Origin: an uncultured Eubacteriales bacterium
GTDB taxonomy: Bacteria > Bacillota > Clostridia > Christensenellales > CAG-138
Assembly (NCBI GenBank): GCA_900544555.1
Contig: UQWD01000002.1
Coordinates: forward strand, 131,932 to 195,931
Reading direction: 5' to 3'
DNA: 64,000 bases
Each line of letters starts with the position of its first letter. Positions within the stretch are counted from its first letter, which is position 1. Made by a program: the position numbers and the translations under genes. Below the pieces are notes generated by a model. It was given only the letters and a program-made list of their open reading frames with translations. It was not told where the DNA came from and made no database searches. Below, piece after piece: positions 17,158 through 26,445 of this stretch.

Positions 17158-17419
17158 TATGTTATTTGAAATAAATGGGTATTTTCAGTATTTTTTATTC
17201 TGTTTTGTTATTTTAACGAATCATACTATATTGTGTAAAAATACGTATCCCAGCCTATTGAATTGGCAGCGAAATAAAAGTTATGATGAAAATTCAACAC
17301 AAATGCCTATGTCGTCGCATCCGTTGACTGTACGCTTTAGCTTAAGCGGCGCGGCAAAAAAGCCTAAAATCAACTCCATTTATATACGACGGCTTGGCTT
17401 TATCATCAGGCTTCAACGG

Positions 17420-18739
17420 TTACTTTCCTACGCAAAAGCGTGAAAAGATGCCCGCAATAACTTCATCGTCCACCTGGCGGCCCGTTATGGCGGCCAACGC
17501 GGTCAACGCCTCGCGCACATCCATTGCCGCGCAGTCTAAGTCGGCGGCGCCAAGGCTTTCCCGGATAAAGTCCGCCGCGCTCTCTATGGCATGCAGATGC
17601 CGCGCGTTTGTAACTAGCCGGCTTTCCGTATCCGGCGCGATAATTCGCGCGGCCAGGGTTTTAATCTCCTCAACACCCTCCCCCGTAATGGAACTGCTTA
17701 CGAGTACAGGGCCGCCGCCCAAACGTCTTTTGAGCTCATCCATATCAATGGTAACTGGTAAATCCCCTTTGCATACAACCGCGATGAACGTACGGCCCCG
17801 CGCAAGCTCAATCACGTGCTCGTCCTCCGCGCTCATGCTCTGCCCGTCAAAGGCCAGCAGTATTAAATCCGCGCTCCCGACCGCATCCACCGTTCTCTTA
17901 ATGCCCAATCTTTCCACTGCGTCCGCGGTATCATGAAGGCCCGCCGTATCAATAAGCCGTATGGGTACGCCCGCCCAGTCCATCTGCTCCTCGATAATAT
18001 CCCTGGTGGTCCCCGCGAGAGGGGCGACAATAGCGCGCTCTATTCCTAGTAGCGCGTTTAGGAGCGATGATTTACCCGCGTTTGGCTTGCCGGCAATAAC
18101 AACCTTGGCGCCCTCGCGCAATACGCGGCCCTTAGCCCCGCTCTTCGCCAGCGCTTCTAGCCCGGCTAAAGCGCCGCCTAAAATTTCGCTAAGCCTCTCC
18201 TGAGCCTCATCCGCCATCTCATCCGGGAAATCGATCAGCGCATTAATATAGGAAAGCGCATCCGTTAGTTTTTCCTCAATCTGCCCGATTCGCCAGCTCA
18301 ATCCCCCCTGAAGCTGTTCAAGCGCAGACTGCGCTCCGCGCCGCGCCGTCGCATAAATCAGGTCGCACACAGCCTCGCACTGCGCCAGATCCATCTTGCC
18401 GTTAAGAAAAGCCCGTTTTGTAAACTCGCCCGGTTCAGCCGGGCGTACGCCTAACGCGGATATCGCGTCCATAACGCCGCGAGCGGCGGCAGGCCCGCCA
18501 TGCGTATAAATTTCGGCCATATCCTCCCCTGTATATGTAGACGGACCCTTCAGGTAAACGGCGGACGCCTCGTCGATAATCCGGCCGTTGGATATTATCC
18601 GCCCGTAAGAGAAGTACCTGTGCCGGCAAGCTCCGGTAAACACAGCCTCAAGCGTTTCCCGAGAATGGGGGCCGCTGATGCGGATAACGGCTATCGCTCC
18701 CCCAAGCGGGGAAGAAAGCGCAAATATGGTTTCGTTCAT
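17420..18739 (-). CDS. mnmE: tRNA modification GTPase MnmE
   Basis: A 439-residue MnmE (TrmE). The N-terminal tetrahydrofolate-binding domain starts NETIFALSSPLGGAIAVIRISGP and contains TYTGEDMAEIYTHGG; helical regions flank a G domain with G1 GKPNAGKSS (about 217-225), a G2/G3 stretch AGTTRDIIEE ... DTAGLHDT, and the C-terminal catalytic Cys in FCVGK. With MnmG it installs cmnm5 groups on U34 of tRNAs. The usual partners mnmG, rsmG and jag are not adjacent. It lies 47 nt after the membrane-protein gene at 18787 on the same strand. Confidence 0.96.
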   Translation of the reverse strand: MNETIFALSSPLGGAIAVIRISGPHSRETLEAVFTGACRHRYFSYGRIISNGRIIDEASAVYLKGPSTYTGEDMAEIYTHGGPAAARGVMDAISALGVRPAEPGEFTKRAFLNGKMDLAQCEAVCDLIYATARRGAQSALEQLQGGLSWRIGQIEEKLTDALSYINALIDFPDEMADEAQERLSEILGGALAGLEALAKSGAKGRVLREGAKVVIAGKPNAGKSSLLNALLGIERAIVAPLAGTTRDIIEEQMDWAGVPIRLIDTAGLHDTADAVERLGIKRTVDAVGSADLILLAFDGQSMSAEDEHVIELARGRTFIAVVCKGDLPVTIDMDELKRRLGGGPVLVSSSITGEGVEEIKTLAARIIAPDTESRLVTNARHLHAIESAADFIRESLGAADLDCAAMDVREALTALAAITGRQVDDEVIAGIFSRFCVGK

Positions 18740-18786
18740 GCTTTACTCCTGTAATTACCCGGGAAATATCCCCAAATTATTCCGTT

Positions 18787-19488
18787 TTACTTATTGGGCG
18801 ATTTGAGCCGCTTGCGCTGCCGAATTAGGTTGAAATAACCGAAAACGGTCATTATAAGCGCGCCCGCAGCGTCTACTATAAGGTCTTTCATGGTATCCGT
18901 CAGCGCTTCGCGCCCAACTTTCGCCTGCCCGCCCTCAAAGGCGTATTTTTGCATATTAAGCCCAAGCAGCCCGTCCATGGAATATTCGTATATCTCCCAT
19001 ACCGCGCCTGCGGCGACGGCGAAGCAGAACGCGAAAAACGCTACGAACCCCGGGCTTAAATGCATGTTGATATTCTCCGCGTTGTTTAAAATGCTCACGA
19101 GAGTAAACCCAAGCGCTCCCAGCATAAAACCGCTGAACGTATGAAGCAGCGTATCCCAATGGGGCACAAGGTAATAAAAACTTCGCACCTCGCCCAGATA
19201 GACCGCGCAAAAGAGAAAAATAAAATACATCACATACATGTAATTGGGTATCTCCAGGTTCAGCTTCTTCTGAACCAGCGAAGGAAGAAACATAATGATG
19301 ATTGCAAGCGTACACTGCACAAGCATCAGCATATAATCGCTTTTCAAGCGCGTATGTTCAGGATACCCTTGTATTTCGGTCGGCGCGGTAAAAACGTTAG
19401 CAGCCGCGTACCCGACCGAGAACAGCAGCGCGATAAAAAGTATGACGCCCGTAATCCTGCGCCATGACAGCTTGTGTTTTTTATCCAT
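18787..19488 (-). CDS. DUF2238/YjdF-like integral membrane protein
   Basis: A 233-residue protein with about six hydrophobic helices. It carries the conserved elements of the DUF2238 group: HWDTLLHTFSGFMLGALG, GAVWEIYEYSMD and DTMKDLIVDAAGALI, with His, Glu and Asp residues inside membrane segments. Function unknown. It sits directly upstream of mnmE and may be in the same transcript. Confidence 0.7.
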   Translation of the reverse strand: MDKKHKLSWRRITGVILFIALLFSVGYAAANVFTAPTEIQGYPEHTRLKSDYMLMLVQCTLAIIIMFLPSLVQKKLNLEIPNYMYVMYFIFLFCAVYLGEVRSFYYLVPHWDTLLHTFSGFMLGALGFTLVSILNNAENINMHLSPGFVAFFAFCFAVAAGAVWEIYEYSMDGLLGLNMQKYAFEGGQAKVGREALTDTMKDLIVDAAGALIMTVFGYFNLIRQRKRLKSPNK

Positions 19489-20054
19489 TTCATGGGCCTC
19501 CTCAAATATGGTCTTATATTAGCATAAGCCAATTCCGCGTTTTATTCCATAGAATATTTTAAACCCCAATTGCTATATAAATATGAAAGAACAGCATCGA
19601 GCCGTCCATATATGTTTTTTACTTGCTTTTTATATCCGTCTTTTTAACGTATAAAGAATATCGGGTTAAATGTAATCATGCCCAGGCTGAATCAAGCAAA
19701 CGGTATTTACCTTTTTTCGGTTTTTACGGGGCAGTAGCTCCGCTTGCATGGATAACGCACCATGCAGTTAAAGCCTTGCTGCGTTAGGTTTTACGCTCAA
19801 AAGCGCGTATTTCTTCAAACAAGAAAAAATCAATCGGGAACCGCTCTACCCGAAATTCCCGGTTTAATCCGGCTCCAGCAGCCTTACAAAATATCATCGG
19901 TATATGCAAACTCTGTATGAAATCCAGAACGGATACTATTTATCAGGCCCATCCGTTTGTTTTATAACTTTATGATTTCTTAAACGGTTATGTGTTCGCA
20001 ACGGCTTCACCGCATGCTATGATAGTAATGATGATACGAAGGAGTGTGATTCGT
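19489..20054. other. intergenic region upstream of the two-component operon
   Basis: No gene or clear repeat seen. A weak promoter (TTCGCA, 17 nt, TATGAT near 20018-20023) could serve the response-regulator gene. Confidence 0.35.
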
Positions 20055-20753
20055 TTGTACAACATACTGGTATGCGACGACGATAAAGACATCGTCCACG
20101 CGCTCAGCCTATATCTTACCGCCGAAGGTTATCGCGTTATCGAGGCGTACAGCGGCGTGGAGGCTATGGAAGCGATTAAGAACAATCCGGTCCATTTGGC
20201 GCTGATGGATATTATGATGCCGGATCTGGACGGCCTTAGCGCCACGGTAAAAATACGGGAGCAAAGCAACGTTCCGGTAATCCTCATCACGGCAAAAAGC
20301 GAGGATACGGATAAGGTGCTGGGGCTGTCGCTCGGCGCGGACGATTATGTGACCAAGCCCTTTAATCCTGTTGAAGTAATAGCGAGGGTTAAAGCTCAGC
20401 TACGCCGGTATACGCGCCTGGGCGGAATGGAGGAGGCAAGCGGCGTATTAACCATCGGCGGTATCGAGCTGAACGACGAGGACAAAACGGTACACCTGTT
20501 TGGGGAACCGGTAAGCCTAACACCCATCGAATACAACATTTTAAAGCTGCTCATGGAGCATCCCGGCCGGGTTTTTTCCTCCAAAAATATCTATAAGCAG
20601 GTATGGAACGACGAGCCAATCGGCGCTGAGGCAACCGTAGCCGTACATATCCGCCATCTGCGGGAAAAGCTTGAGTTCAACCCCTCGGACCCAAGATATT
20701 TAAAGGTTATATGGGGACAGGGGTATAAAATTGAGAAAGGGGAGGGGGTATGA
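20055..20753 (+). CDS. OmpR-family response regulator
   Basis: A 232-residue regulator. The receiver domain opens YNILVCDDDKDIV and carries acidic residues at 8-10, the phosphoacceptor Asp at about 52 (LMDIMMPDLDG), Thr in ITAK and Lys in VTKPF. The C-terminal winged helix has SLTPIEYNILKLLMEHPGRVFS and VAVHIRHLREKLE. The TTG at 20055 is preferred since AAGGAG lies about 10 nt upstream; the GTG at 20046 overlaps that site. It resembles VanR-type regulators of Clostridia. The histidine kinase gene overlaps it by 4 nt. Confidence 0.92.
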   Translation: MYNILVCDDDKDIVHALSLYLTAEGYRVIEAYSGVEAMEAIKNNPVHLALMDIMMPDLDGLSATVKIREQSNVPVILITAKSEDTDKVLGLSLGADDYVTKPFNPVEVIARVKAQLRRYTRLGGMEEASGVLTIGGIELNDEDKTVHLFGEPVSLTPIEYNILKLLMEHPGRVFSSKNIYKQVWNDEPIGAEATVAVHIRHLREKLEFNPSDPRYLKVIWGQGYKIEKGEGV

Positions 20754-22273
20754 AGAGGCTAACGTATAGTCTTGGCGCGAAAATCACGGCTGTTATACTC
20801 TTCTTTTTTATATTAACCGCCACCATAATCTGCGCTCTGGCGGCGCTGATTATGCTTAATAGGGGTTATTACCAGCCAGGCAGCGAGTTCACTCATGCTT
20901 ACAGTGCGTACTTCAGCCTGCGCTATTTGGTTATTGTACTCGCCTTTATCGGCGCGGCGGCCTGCGCCTCGCTGCTGGCGTTTCTGATATGCGCCGCCGG
21001 CCGAAGACCCGGCGTAGACAAAGCCGTACCTAACGCTATGGACAATATCCCGCTGGAGCTGTATGCGGCCGCCGTGCTCTTCATCCCATATATTCTTTTT
21101 CAATTTGGTATGGTTCAAACAATCCCCGCAGTTTTATTTATGAGCGCCGCGCTTTCTCTTTCGGGCATAATGCTGCTTGCCTTCATCATGACGTGCGCGA
21201 CCAGGATTAAGGCGGGAGTTATATGGCGGACCACATTCATTTATTTGGCGGTGCGCGCCATTGCTGCTTTAGGAACGATATTTTTATCCGCCATGCGCCG
21301 GCTTCCGCTCGTGTGGAAATATGCCGCGGCCTTTTTATGCTATGCCGTTATAGGATTGGCGCTAATGTCCATGAGGCTGTATTGGCTGTACGCGGCGCTG
21401 GTATTATGCGCGCTGATATTTATCATAAATTTGCTCGCGCAGCTCGACGTATTGAAAAAAAGCGGCGAACTGCTCGCGGATGGAAACCTGAATTATGAAA
21501 CCGAAACCAGCCGTCTGTTATGGGATTTAAAGCTTCACGGGGATAACCTTAACCGGATAGGCGACGGCATGGCAAAGGCAGTGGATGAACGAATGCGCAG
21601 CGAACGCTTCCGGGCGGAGCTCATCACCAACGTATCGCACGACCTTAAAACGCCGTTAACATCGATTATAAGCTATATCGATCTGCTTAAATCCAGGAAT
21701 GTTCAGGACGAACCGGCGAGGGAATACGTCGCCGTGCTGGAACGACAGGCCATACGCCTCAAGAAGCTGACGGAGGATCTTGTTGAACTTTCAAAGGCTA
21801 CCACAGGAAATATAACAGTTAAGCTCGAGCCGTCAAGCTTACGGGAAATTGTTAGCCAATCTATAGAGGAATATGCCGAGCGCCTGAAAAAAACAGGTCT
21901 TTATATTGTTACTAATTTCCCCGAAAACGACGTGGTTATCATGGCGGACGGCCGCTTGCTGTGGCGTGTTTTTGATAATATACTCAGTAATATTCTTAAA
22001 TACTCCATGCCCGGAACGCGCGTATATATTGACGCGTCTGTAAAGGAAGGAGAAGCCATTATCGCTTTTAAAAACATATCGAGCGCACCGCTTAACTTGC
22101 CGGCGCAAGAACTGATGGAAAGGTTCACCAGAGGGGATGCCTCGCGCTCAACCGACGGAAGCGGGCTGGGCCTTTCTATTGCGCAGAGCTTAACGGAGTT
22201 GCAAAACGGCAGTTTCAGCATTGCTACCGACGGGGATTTGTTCCGCGCTCAAATAAGGTTAAAATTAGCTTAG
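20750..22273 (+). CDS. sensor histidine kinase
   Basis: A 507-residue membrane kinase with about seven hydrophobic segments in the first 240 residues, a short coiled linker, the HisKA motif SHDLKTPLTSIISYIDLL (His at about 297), an N box DNILSNILKYS and a G box DGSGLGLSIA. It forms an operon with the response regulator at 20055. The multi-helix input region suggests sensing within the membrane, as in kinases that respond to envelope stress or antibiotics; the signal is unknown. Confidence 0.92.
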   Translation: MKRLTYSLGAKITAVILFFFILTATIICALAALIMLNRGYYQPGSEFTHAYSAYFSLRYLVIVLAFIGAAACASLLAFLICAAGRRPGVDKAVPNAMDNIPLELYAAAVLFIPYILFQFGMVQTIPAVLFMSAALSLSGIMLLAFIMTCATRIKAGVIWRTTFIYLAVRAIAALGTIFLSAMRRLPLVWKYAAAFLCYAVIGLALMSMRLYWLYAALVLCALIFIINLLAQLDVLKKSGELLADGNLNYETETSRLLWDLKLHGDNLNRIGDGMAKAVDERMRSERFRAELITNVSHDLKTPLTSIISYIDLLKSRNVQDEPAREYVAVLERQAIRLKKLTEDLVELSKATTGNITVKLEPSSLREIVSQSIEEYAERLKKTGLYIVTNFPENDVVIMADGRLLWRVFDNILSNILKYSMPGTRVYIDASVKEGEAIIAFKNISSAPLNLPAQELMERFTRGDASRSTDGSGLGLSIAQSLTELQNGSFSIATDGDLFRAQIRLKLA

Positions 22274-22323
22274 CTATTCGCTGCGGCCGATTCTTTCTGA
22301 ATAAAGTATTGTATAAGATTTGA

Positions 22324-23055
22324 TTACGCGCTTTTACCCTTTGAAATCTCTAACAGCGCGTCATAATCCAGTACGGTTATCCGCCCTCTGCAGCATTGTA
22401 AAATGCCACGCCTTTTTAGCCTGCCAATAGATCGGGATACAACCTCGCGGGCCGTACCTAAAAAGCCCGCAAGCTCTTCATGCGTGATATTCAGCGTGTT
22501 TTTCTGATGCTCCCTGATTCTTTGCTGCCTGAGCTCATTGACTACAAAATGTGCCAGCCTGCGCTCAACAGAATAAAATAACTGCATATCCATCGCCCTT
22601 AAGATTTTGTCCATATGGGACGCCAATACTTTGAGCATATAATTACCGACAGCGGGTATTTGACGCGCCAGCAAACCCCAAACATCGCTGTTAATACAAA
22701 TGATTTCGGATTTGCCCATCGCCTGTATGGTCGGCAAAAACGCGCTGTCGCCCATCAATCCTCGCGCGGCTAATACGCAGGGTTCATTTTTAGCGACGGT
22801 AAAAAGAAAGATTTCTTCGCCCTCCTCTGATACGATATAGTTTTTTATTATGCCGTTCCAAACGAGCATGAATCCCTGCCTATTCTCGGCGGATGAATCG
22901 ATTATCTCCCTCGGATTATATTGGCGGATAATACTGCTATCAACAATCATGCTACGGCGCTGCTCGCCAATATCTTCCCAGAAGGGAAGGCATTGCGCTA
23001 GAAACATCGGGATAGATTTGATTTTTTCATGATTATTGATAATATTCACATACAA
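22324..23055 (-). CDS. Crp/Fnr-family transcriptional regulator
   Basis: A 243-residue regulator with a cyclic-nucleotide-binding-like beta barrel (about 30-130, including REIIDSSAENRQGFMLVWNGIIKNY), a dimerisation helix (about 135-165) and a helix-turn-helix (about 180-225: ITHEELAGFLGTAREVVSRSIGRLKRRGIL). The helix-turn-helix is of the Fnr/FLP type. No N-terminal cysteine cluster for an iron-sulfur centre is visible, so it is not a classic oxygen-sensing FNR. A perfect 20-bp palindrome upstream (23167-23186) is a likely autoregulatory operator. Confidence 0.88.
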   Translation of the reverse strand: MYVNIINNHEKIKSIPMFLAQCLPFWEDIGEQRRSMIVDSSIIRQYNPREIIDSSAENRQGFMLVWNGIIKNYIVSEEGEEIFLFTVAKNEPCVLAARGLMGDSAFLPTIQAMGKSEIICINSDVWGLLARQIPAVGNYMLKVLASHMDKILRAMDMQLFYSVERRLAHFVVNELRQQRIREHQKNTLNITHEELAGFLGTAREVVSRSIGRLKRRGILQCCRGRITVLDYDALLEISKGKSA

Positions 23056-23076
23056 CCCCTTTCCATTGCTCGAATA

Positions 23077-23094
23077 AACTTACAATGTAAAGTT
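23077..23094. promoter_or_regulatory. imperfect palindrome near the Crp/Fnr start
   Basis: AACTTACAATGTAAAGTT has half sites related to the upstream palindrome (TGTAA/TTACA) and lies about 25-40 nt before the start codon. Possibly a second operator. Confidence 0.35.
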
Positions 23095-23166
23095 GCTAAA
23101 TGGTGTAAATTCTGTCGTAGCAGATTATACCAACACAATATATTTTATAAGTATCGGTTTTGCAGT

Positions 23167-23186
23167 TATGTAACTTAAGTTACATA
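23167..23186. promoter_or_regulatory. perfect 20-bp palindromic operator candidate
   Basis: TATGTAACTTAAGTTACATA is identical to its reverse complement. It lies about 110 nt upstream of the Crp/Fnr gene in AT-rich DNA, and the TGTAAC/GTTACA half sites are similar in form to Crp/Fnr-family operators. Regulation by the adjacent protein is inferred. Confidence 0.6.
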
Positions 23187-23322
23187 GTCAATTAATAACT
23201 CTAACTCAATAATGTTTACCGATAACATACCTACAATAGAAGCCTTCGTATCTAACATGTTTCTTCGTTTCAGATGAAAACATCGGCATACATATTGATT
23301 CCTATTAATTTTAAACACCAAG

Positions 23323-23687
23323 TTAAATAAAAACCGGTATGCAAACGGGGTGTTTTGCTATGATCGTCCGGCAGGGTGAAGCCGGCTGTGCTAAAAAGCG
23401 TTGCCGCTTTAAGCAGTACGCCGGCCTGCCGTAGTAGAGGACGTCGTCGGTTGCCTTGTCCTTGATGAGCACCGACACGCTGCGGCCCGTTCCGGTTTTG
23501 GCGTTCTCATACGCAAAGCTGGCCGTATCACACGCTTTGCCGTGACAGGGCCGGAGGCGTCGTCGTGGACGTGGCTGCAGCCCTGCTCTTCGGCGCAGGT
23601 CATGCCGGAGAGCGGGAACACGCCCACCGGCATACTCAGGCACAGCGCCAGGGCCAGCCATCGGTGACGCCGCTTTGTTTTTCTCAT
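23323..23687 (-). pseudogene. remnant of a secreted YDG-repeat surface protein
   Basis: An ATG at 23687 with AAAGGAGG upstream starts a signal peptide (RHRWLALALCLSMPVGVFPLSG) followed by CSHVHDD, as in large Clostridia surface proteins with Cys/His-rich starts. The frame then turns into low-complexity Arg/Ser sequence ending at 23409. In the next frame the DNA encodes FAYENAKTGTGRSVSV followed by LIKDKATDDVLYYGRPAY, which resembles a YDG/MBG-type repeat. The start and a piece of a repeat therefore appear to have been fused by an internal deletion. Codon use is GC-rich like the neighbouring two-component genes. Confidence 0.55.
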
Positions 23688-23954
23688 GGTGTTTCCTCCT
23701 TTTTTTTCGGGTCGCCGCCCGGCAATCTCACAAGAGGGTTGGCATGGGTTTGTTTGTCTTGCCTATGCAGTAGGCAAGACAAGGGGTATACCCCTTTTGC
23801 GCTGTCTCCGTTTCATGGGTGGAACCGTTTCCGGCTCCCGGTCTTTTGTTCGTCCTGATTGTCGCAAATCCATCTATACTATTCAATAGAAAAAGCTTAA
23901 GCCGTTCCCACAGAGCCTAAACCGTAGATTTTTGTCGCAAACCGGGCTGATTCA

Positions 23955-23963
23955 TGGTATAAT
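23955..23963 (+). promoter_or_regulatory. extended -10 promoter of the LytTR operon
   Basis: TGGTATAAT is a perfect extended -10 (TGn-TATAAT) 55 nt upstream of the ATG at 24018. The -35 region is poor, which suits an activator-dependent or autoregulated promoter. Confidence 0.5.
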
Positions 23964-24017
23964 GGTCTTGACAAATTGAAATTGAATGTAATTCGCCTCG
24001 TGGAAGGAGGAATGGAT

Positions 24018-24725
24018 ATGCTGGCTGTTGTCTGTGACGACCTCGCCGCCGACCGGGAAATCCTGCTGGAATACTGTGCCCGGTACGCGAAGGAGAACCG
24101 CCTGCCCGTCGCCACGCTGGAGTTTGACAACGCCGGTGCGCTGCTAAATAGCCGGGAGGCCAGAAGCGCCGACATGATGTTTCTGGATATTTACATGGAC
24201 GGGGCGCTGGGTGTGGACGCGGCGCGCATCCTGCGGGGAAAGGGGTATCTAGGCACGCTGGTATTCACCACCACCAGCACCGAGCACTACGCGGACGGCT
24301 TCGATGTGGAGGCCGCCCATTATTTACTTAAACCGGTGCGCCGGGAGGCCTTTTGCGAGGCCATGCGCCGGGTGCAGGACCGCATAAACACCGGCACGCG
24401 AAGGGTGCGGGTCACTGCCGGGCGGGATGAAGTGGACATCGACGTTTCCGGCATCCAGTATATCGAGGTCTACGGCCACAAGACGGTGCTGCACACCGTC
24501 AAGGGCGAAGTTGCGGTGAGCCAGTCCCTCACCGCCCTGGAGGAGCGCCTTGGCGGCGACCCGTTTCTGCGGTGCTACCGCTACTTTATCGTCAACTTGG
24601 ATTTTGTGAAACGTTTGAACGAGGACAGGTTTCTGATGAAGGACGGGCGGGAAATCCCCCTTTCCCGGGATGGCCGCGCCGCCTTAAAGAGCCGGTATAT
24701 GGCCTATGTGTTCAAACGGATGTAG
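24018..24725 (+). CDS. LytTR-family response regulator (AgrA/LytR-like)
   Basis: A 235-residue regulator. The receiver domain has CDD at 6-8, phosphoacceptor Asp57 (FLDIYMDG), TTTSTEHY and LLKPV; the C-terminal LytTR domain (about 130-235) has IQYIEVYGHKTVLHT, FLRCYRYFIVNLDFV and REIPLSRDGRAAL. LytTR domains bind direct repeats upstream of surface-protein, bacteriocin or quorum-sensing genes. The ATG at 24018 is 7 nt after AAGGAGG; the ATG at 24012 is too close. It is followed by a GHKL kinase, giving an Agr-like pair, but no AgrB/AgrD-like genes are adjacent. Confidence 0.9.
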   Translation: MLAVVCDDLAADREILLEYCARYAKENRLPVATLEFDNAGALLNSREARSADMMFLDIYMDGALGVDAARILRGKGYLGTLVFTTTSTEHYADGFDVEAAHYLLKPVRREAFCEAMRRVQDRINTGTRRVRVTAGRDEVDIDVSGIQYIEVYGHKTVLHTVKGEVAVSQSLTALEERLGGDPFLRCYRYFIVNLDFVKRLNEDRFLMKDGREIPLSRDGRAALKSRYMAYVFKRM

Positions 24726-24733
24726 GTGTGAGG

Positions 24734-26074
24734 ATGGAAGCGATTTTATCGGAGTATATTGTGTGGGTCATCGACATTGTGATGACGATATTCTTCTGCC
24801 TTTATGTCCTCAAAGACCGCCTTCGGGTGCGGAGGCCTGTATTGTGCGGCATTGCGGCGGCGCTGGCGCTTTTCGGCGCTGCGGCAAGCCTCGGCGCGGC
24901 TGCCTTTGCAAACGGAAGGCTCCCTTTCACGATGGACTATACCATCACCGCATTGCCGCTTTGGCTCATTGCCGGCCTGTTACTTTTGCGGTGGGCCAGC
25001 AAAGAGAATTGGGGCCGTCTGGTGTTCGTCCTGCTTCTCTCGGTGCAGACCCTACATTTCTGCCAGGCTGTGACCTATTTTACATACGGGCTTTTCTTTC
25101 CAACCCTGGCGGAGGGATCGTTCCACTGGGCCGACATCCTGGGCTTCGGCATCCCTCGCCTGCTGATTACATGGCCTCTGGCTATTTTTTGCCAGAGGCT
25201 TTATCACAAACTCTTGGCTGCTAATATGAAACAATTTTTTCTGTTGTGGGTCATCCCCCTGTTTTTTGTGTTATTATATTTCATGCAAAGTAACCTCTAT
25301 TCCATCAATAACAATTTCACCCTGGCGAACGGCTTTCGCATCATTATCTGCGTGTGCGCTTTTATGACGTATTCACAGATGGCTACCGCCGTTTCCAGCA
25401 GCGCAAATGCGGCGAAGGAAGCGGAAACCCGTGCCCAACTCGCCCACCAGCTCGATTTGCAGCGGGCGCGGGTGGAGGATTTGGAGAGCCACGCCGAGGA
25501 AATGAAGCGTATTCGCCACGACCGCAGGCAGCATGTGCGGGTGCTGCGGGGCCTGCTGGAGAAGGGAGAGGTCAAGGAAGCCCTTGCCTATCTTGAGGAT
25601 TACGAGGGCAGCATGGCAAAAGCCATCCAGCCGCCGCTTTGCGAAAACTTTGTGGCCGACACCCTCTGCCGCCGCTATGAAACGCTGGCAAAGCAGGCGG
25701 GGGTAAAGGTTTCCATCAGCGCGTCGCTGCCAAAGGAGCCGGGCGTCGCGGGCAGCGATCTGGCGGTCATCCTGGGCAACCTTTGGGAAAACGCGGTGGC
25801 CGCCGCGCTGGACCCGGGGGAAGGCCGGAGGTTTATCCATCTTCGGGTACAGGCCCAGGAGGAAAGGGTCTTAATCCGCATGAAGAACGGCTACGGCGGG
25901 CTGGTTTATCAGGAGGGCGAACGGTTCTTGTCCAGCAAACCGGGCCGAAACAGGGCCGAGGGCGTGGGCATCGCCAGCGTCCGGGCGATGGCTGAAAGAT
26001 ACGGCGGCATGGCCGACTTCACCTACACCCCGGACACCTTCACCGCCTCGGTGCTGCTGTATGCGGGCAGGTGA
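24734..26074 (+). CDS. Agr-type sensor histidine kinase (GHKL domain)
   Basis: A 446-residue kinase with about six to seven N-terminal membrane helices, a coiled-coil (about 220-265), an H-box-like segment RIRHDRRQHVRVLRGLLEKGE, then an ATP-binding GHKL domain with NLWENAVAAAL and GVGIASVRAMAERYGG. This is the AgrC/ComD layout, in which peptide signals are often sensed by the membrane region. It follows the LytTR regulator by 8 nt. GC-rich codon use sets the pair apart from most of the window. Confidence 0.88.
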   Translation: MEAILSEYIVWVIDIVMTIFFCLYVLKDRLRVRRPVLCGIAAALALFGAAASLGAAAFANGRLPFTMDYTITALPLWLIAGLLLLRWASKENWGRLVFVLLLSVQTLHFCQAVTYFTYGLFFPTLAEGSFHWADILGFGIPRLLITWPLAIFCQRLYHKLLAANMKQFFLLWVIPLFFVLLYFMQSNLYSINNNFTLANGFRIIICVCAFMTYSQMATAVSSSANAAKEAETRAQLAHQLDLQRARVEDLESHAEEMKRIRHDRRQHVRVLRGLLEKGEVKEALAYLEDYEGSMAKAIQPPLCENFVADTLCRRYETLAKQAGVKVSISASLPKEPGVAGSDLAVILGNLWENAVAAALDPGEGRRFIHLRVQAQEERVLIRMKNGYGGLVYQEGERFLSSKPGRNRAEGVGIASVRAMAERYGGMADFTYTPDTFTASVLLYAGR

Positions 26075-26322
26075 CAGGCATACTGGGCAAGGCCGGATTT
26101 ACAGGCCAAAGCCTGTGTTATCACTGGCTCTGAAGCAGGGTCTTAATCTACTGGCGAGCAATGCAAACATGTTATATCTGCTGTTTTTGCGGATTTTCCA
26201 CCACAGGGGTAGCCCGCAAAACCGCCCGCTTCCATCCCGGAAAATTTACAAATTCGCGGGCGCGGCTGCGCGTCCCGCGGACACTTGATAAATACGGCGG
26301 TGAAAAACGGCGGCAAGCACAG
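26075..26322. other. intergenic region after the GHKL kinase
   Basis: No gene recognised; short open frames lack ribosome binding sites. Confidence 0.35.
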
Positions 26323-26361
26323 AAAAGCTCCGTGTGACTATCCTTCATCACATGGAGCTTT
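26323..26361. terminator. bidirectional terminator between the GHKL kinase and M42 genes
   Basis: AAAAGCTCC..GTGA at 26323-26337 pairs with TCAC..GGAGCTTTT at 26347-26361 around a 9-nt loop. T-runs flank both sides, so it can end the kinase operon and the M42 operon. Confidence 0.65.
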
Positions 26362-26445
26362 TTGTTTTCCCGCTCGCCTGGCCTAAGTCAATAATATTGC
26401 GATACTTCTTTATGGCTCACGGCCTTTATCGTTCGCTAGTTTTAG

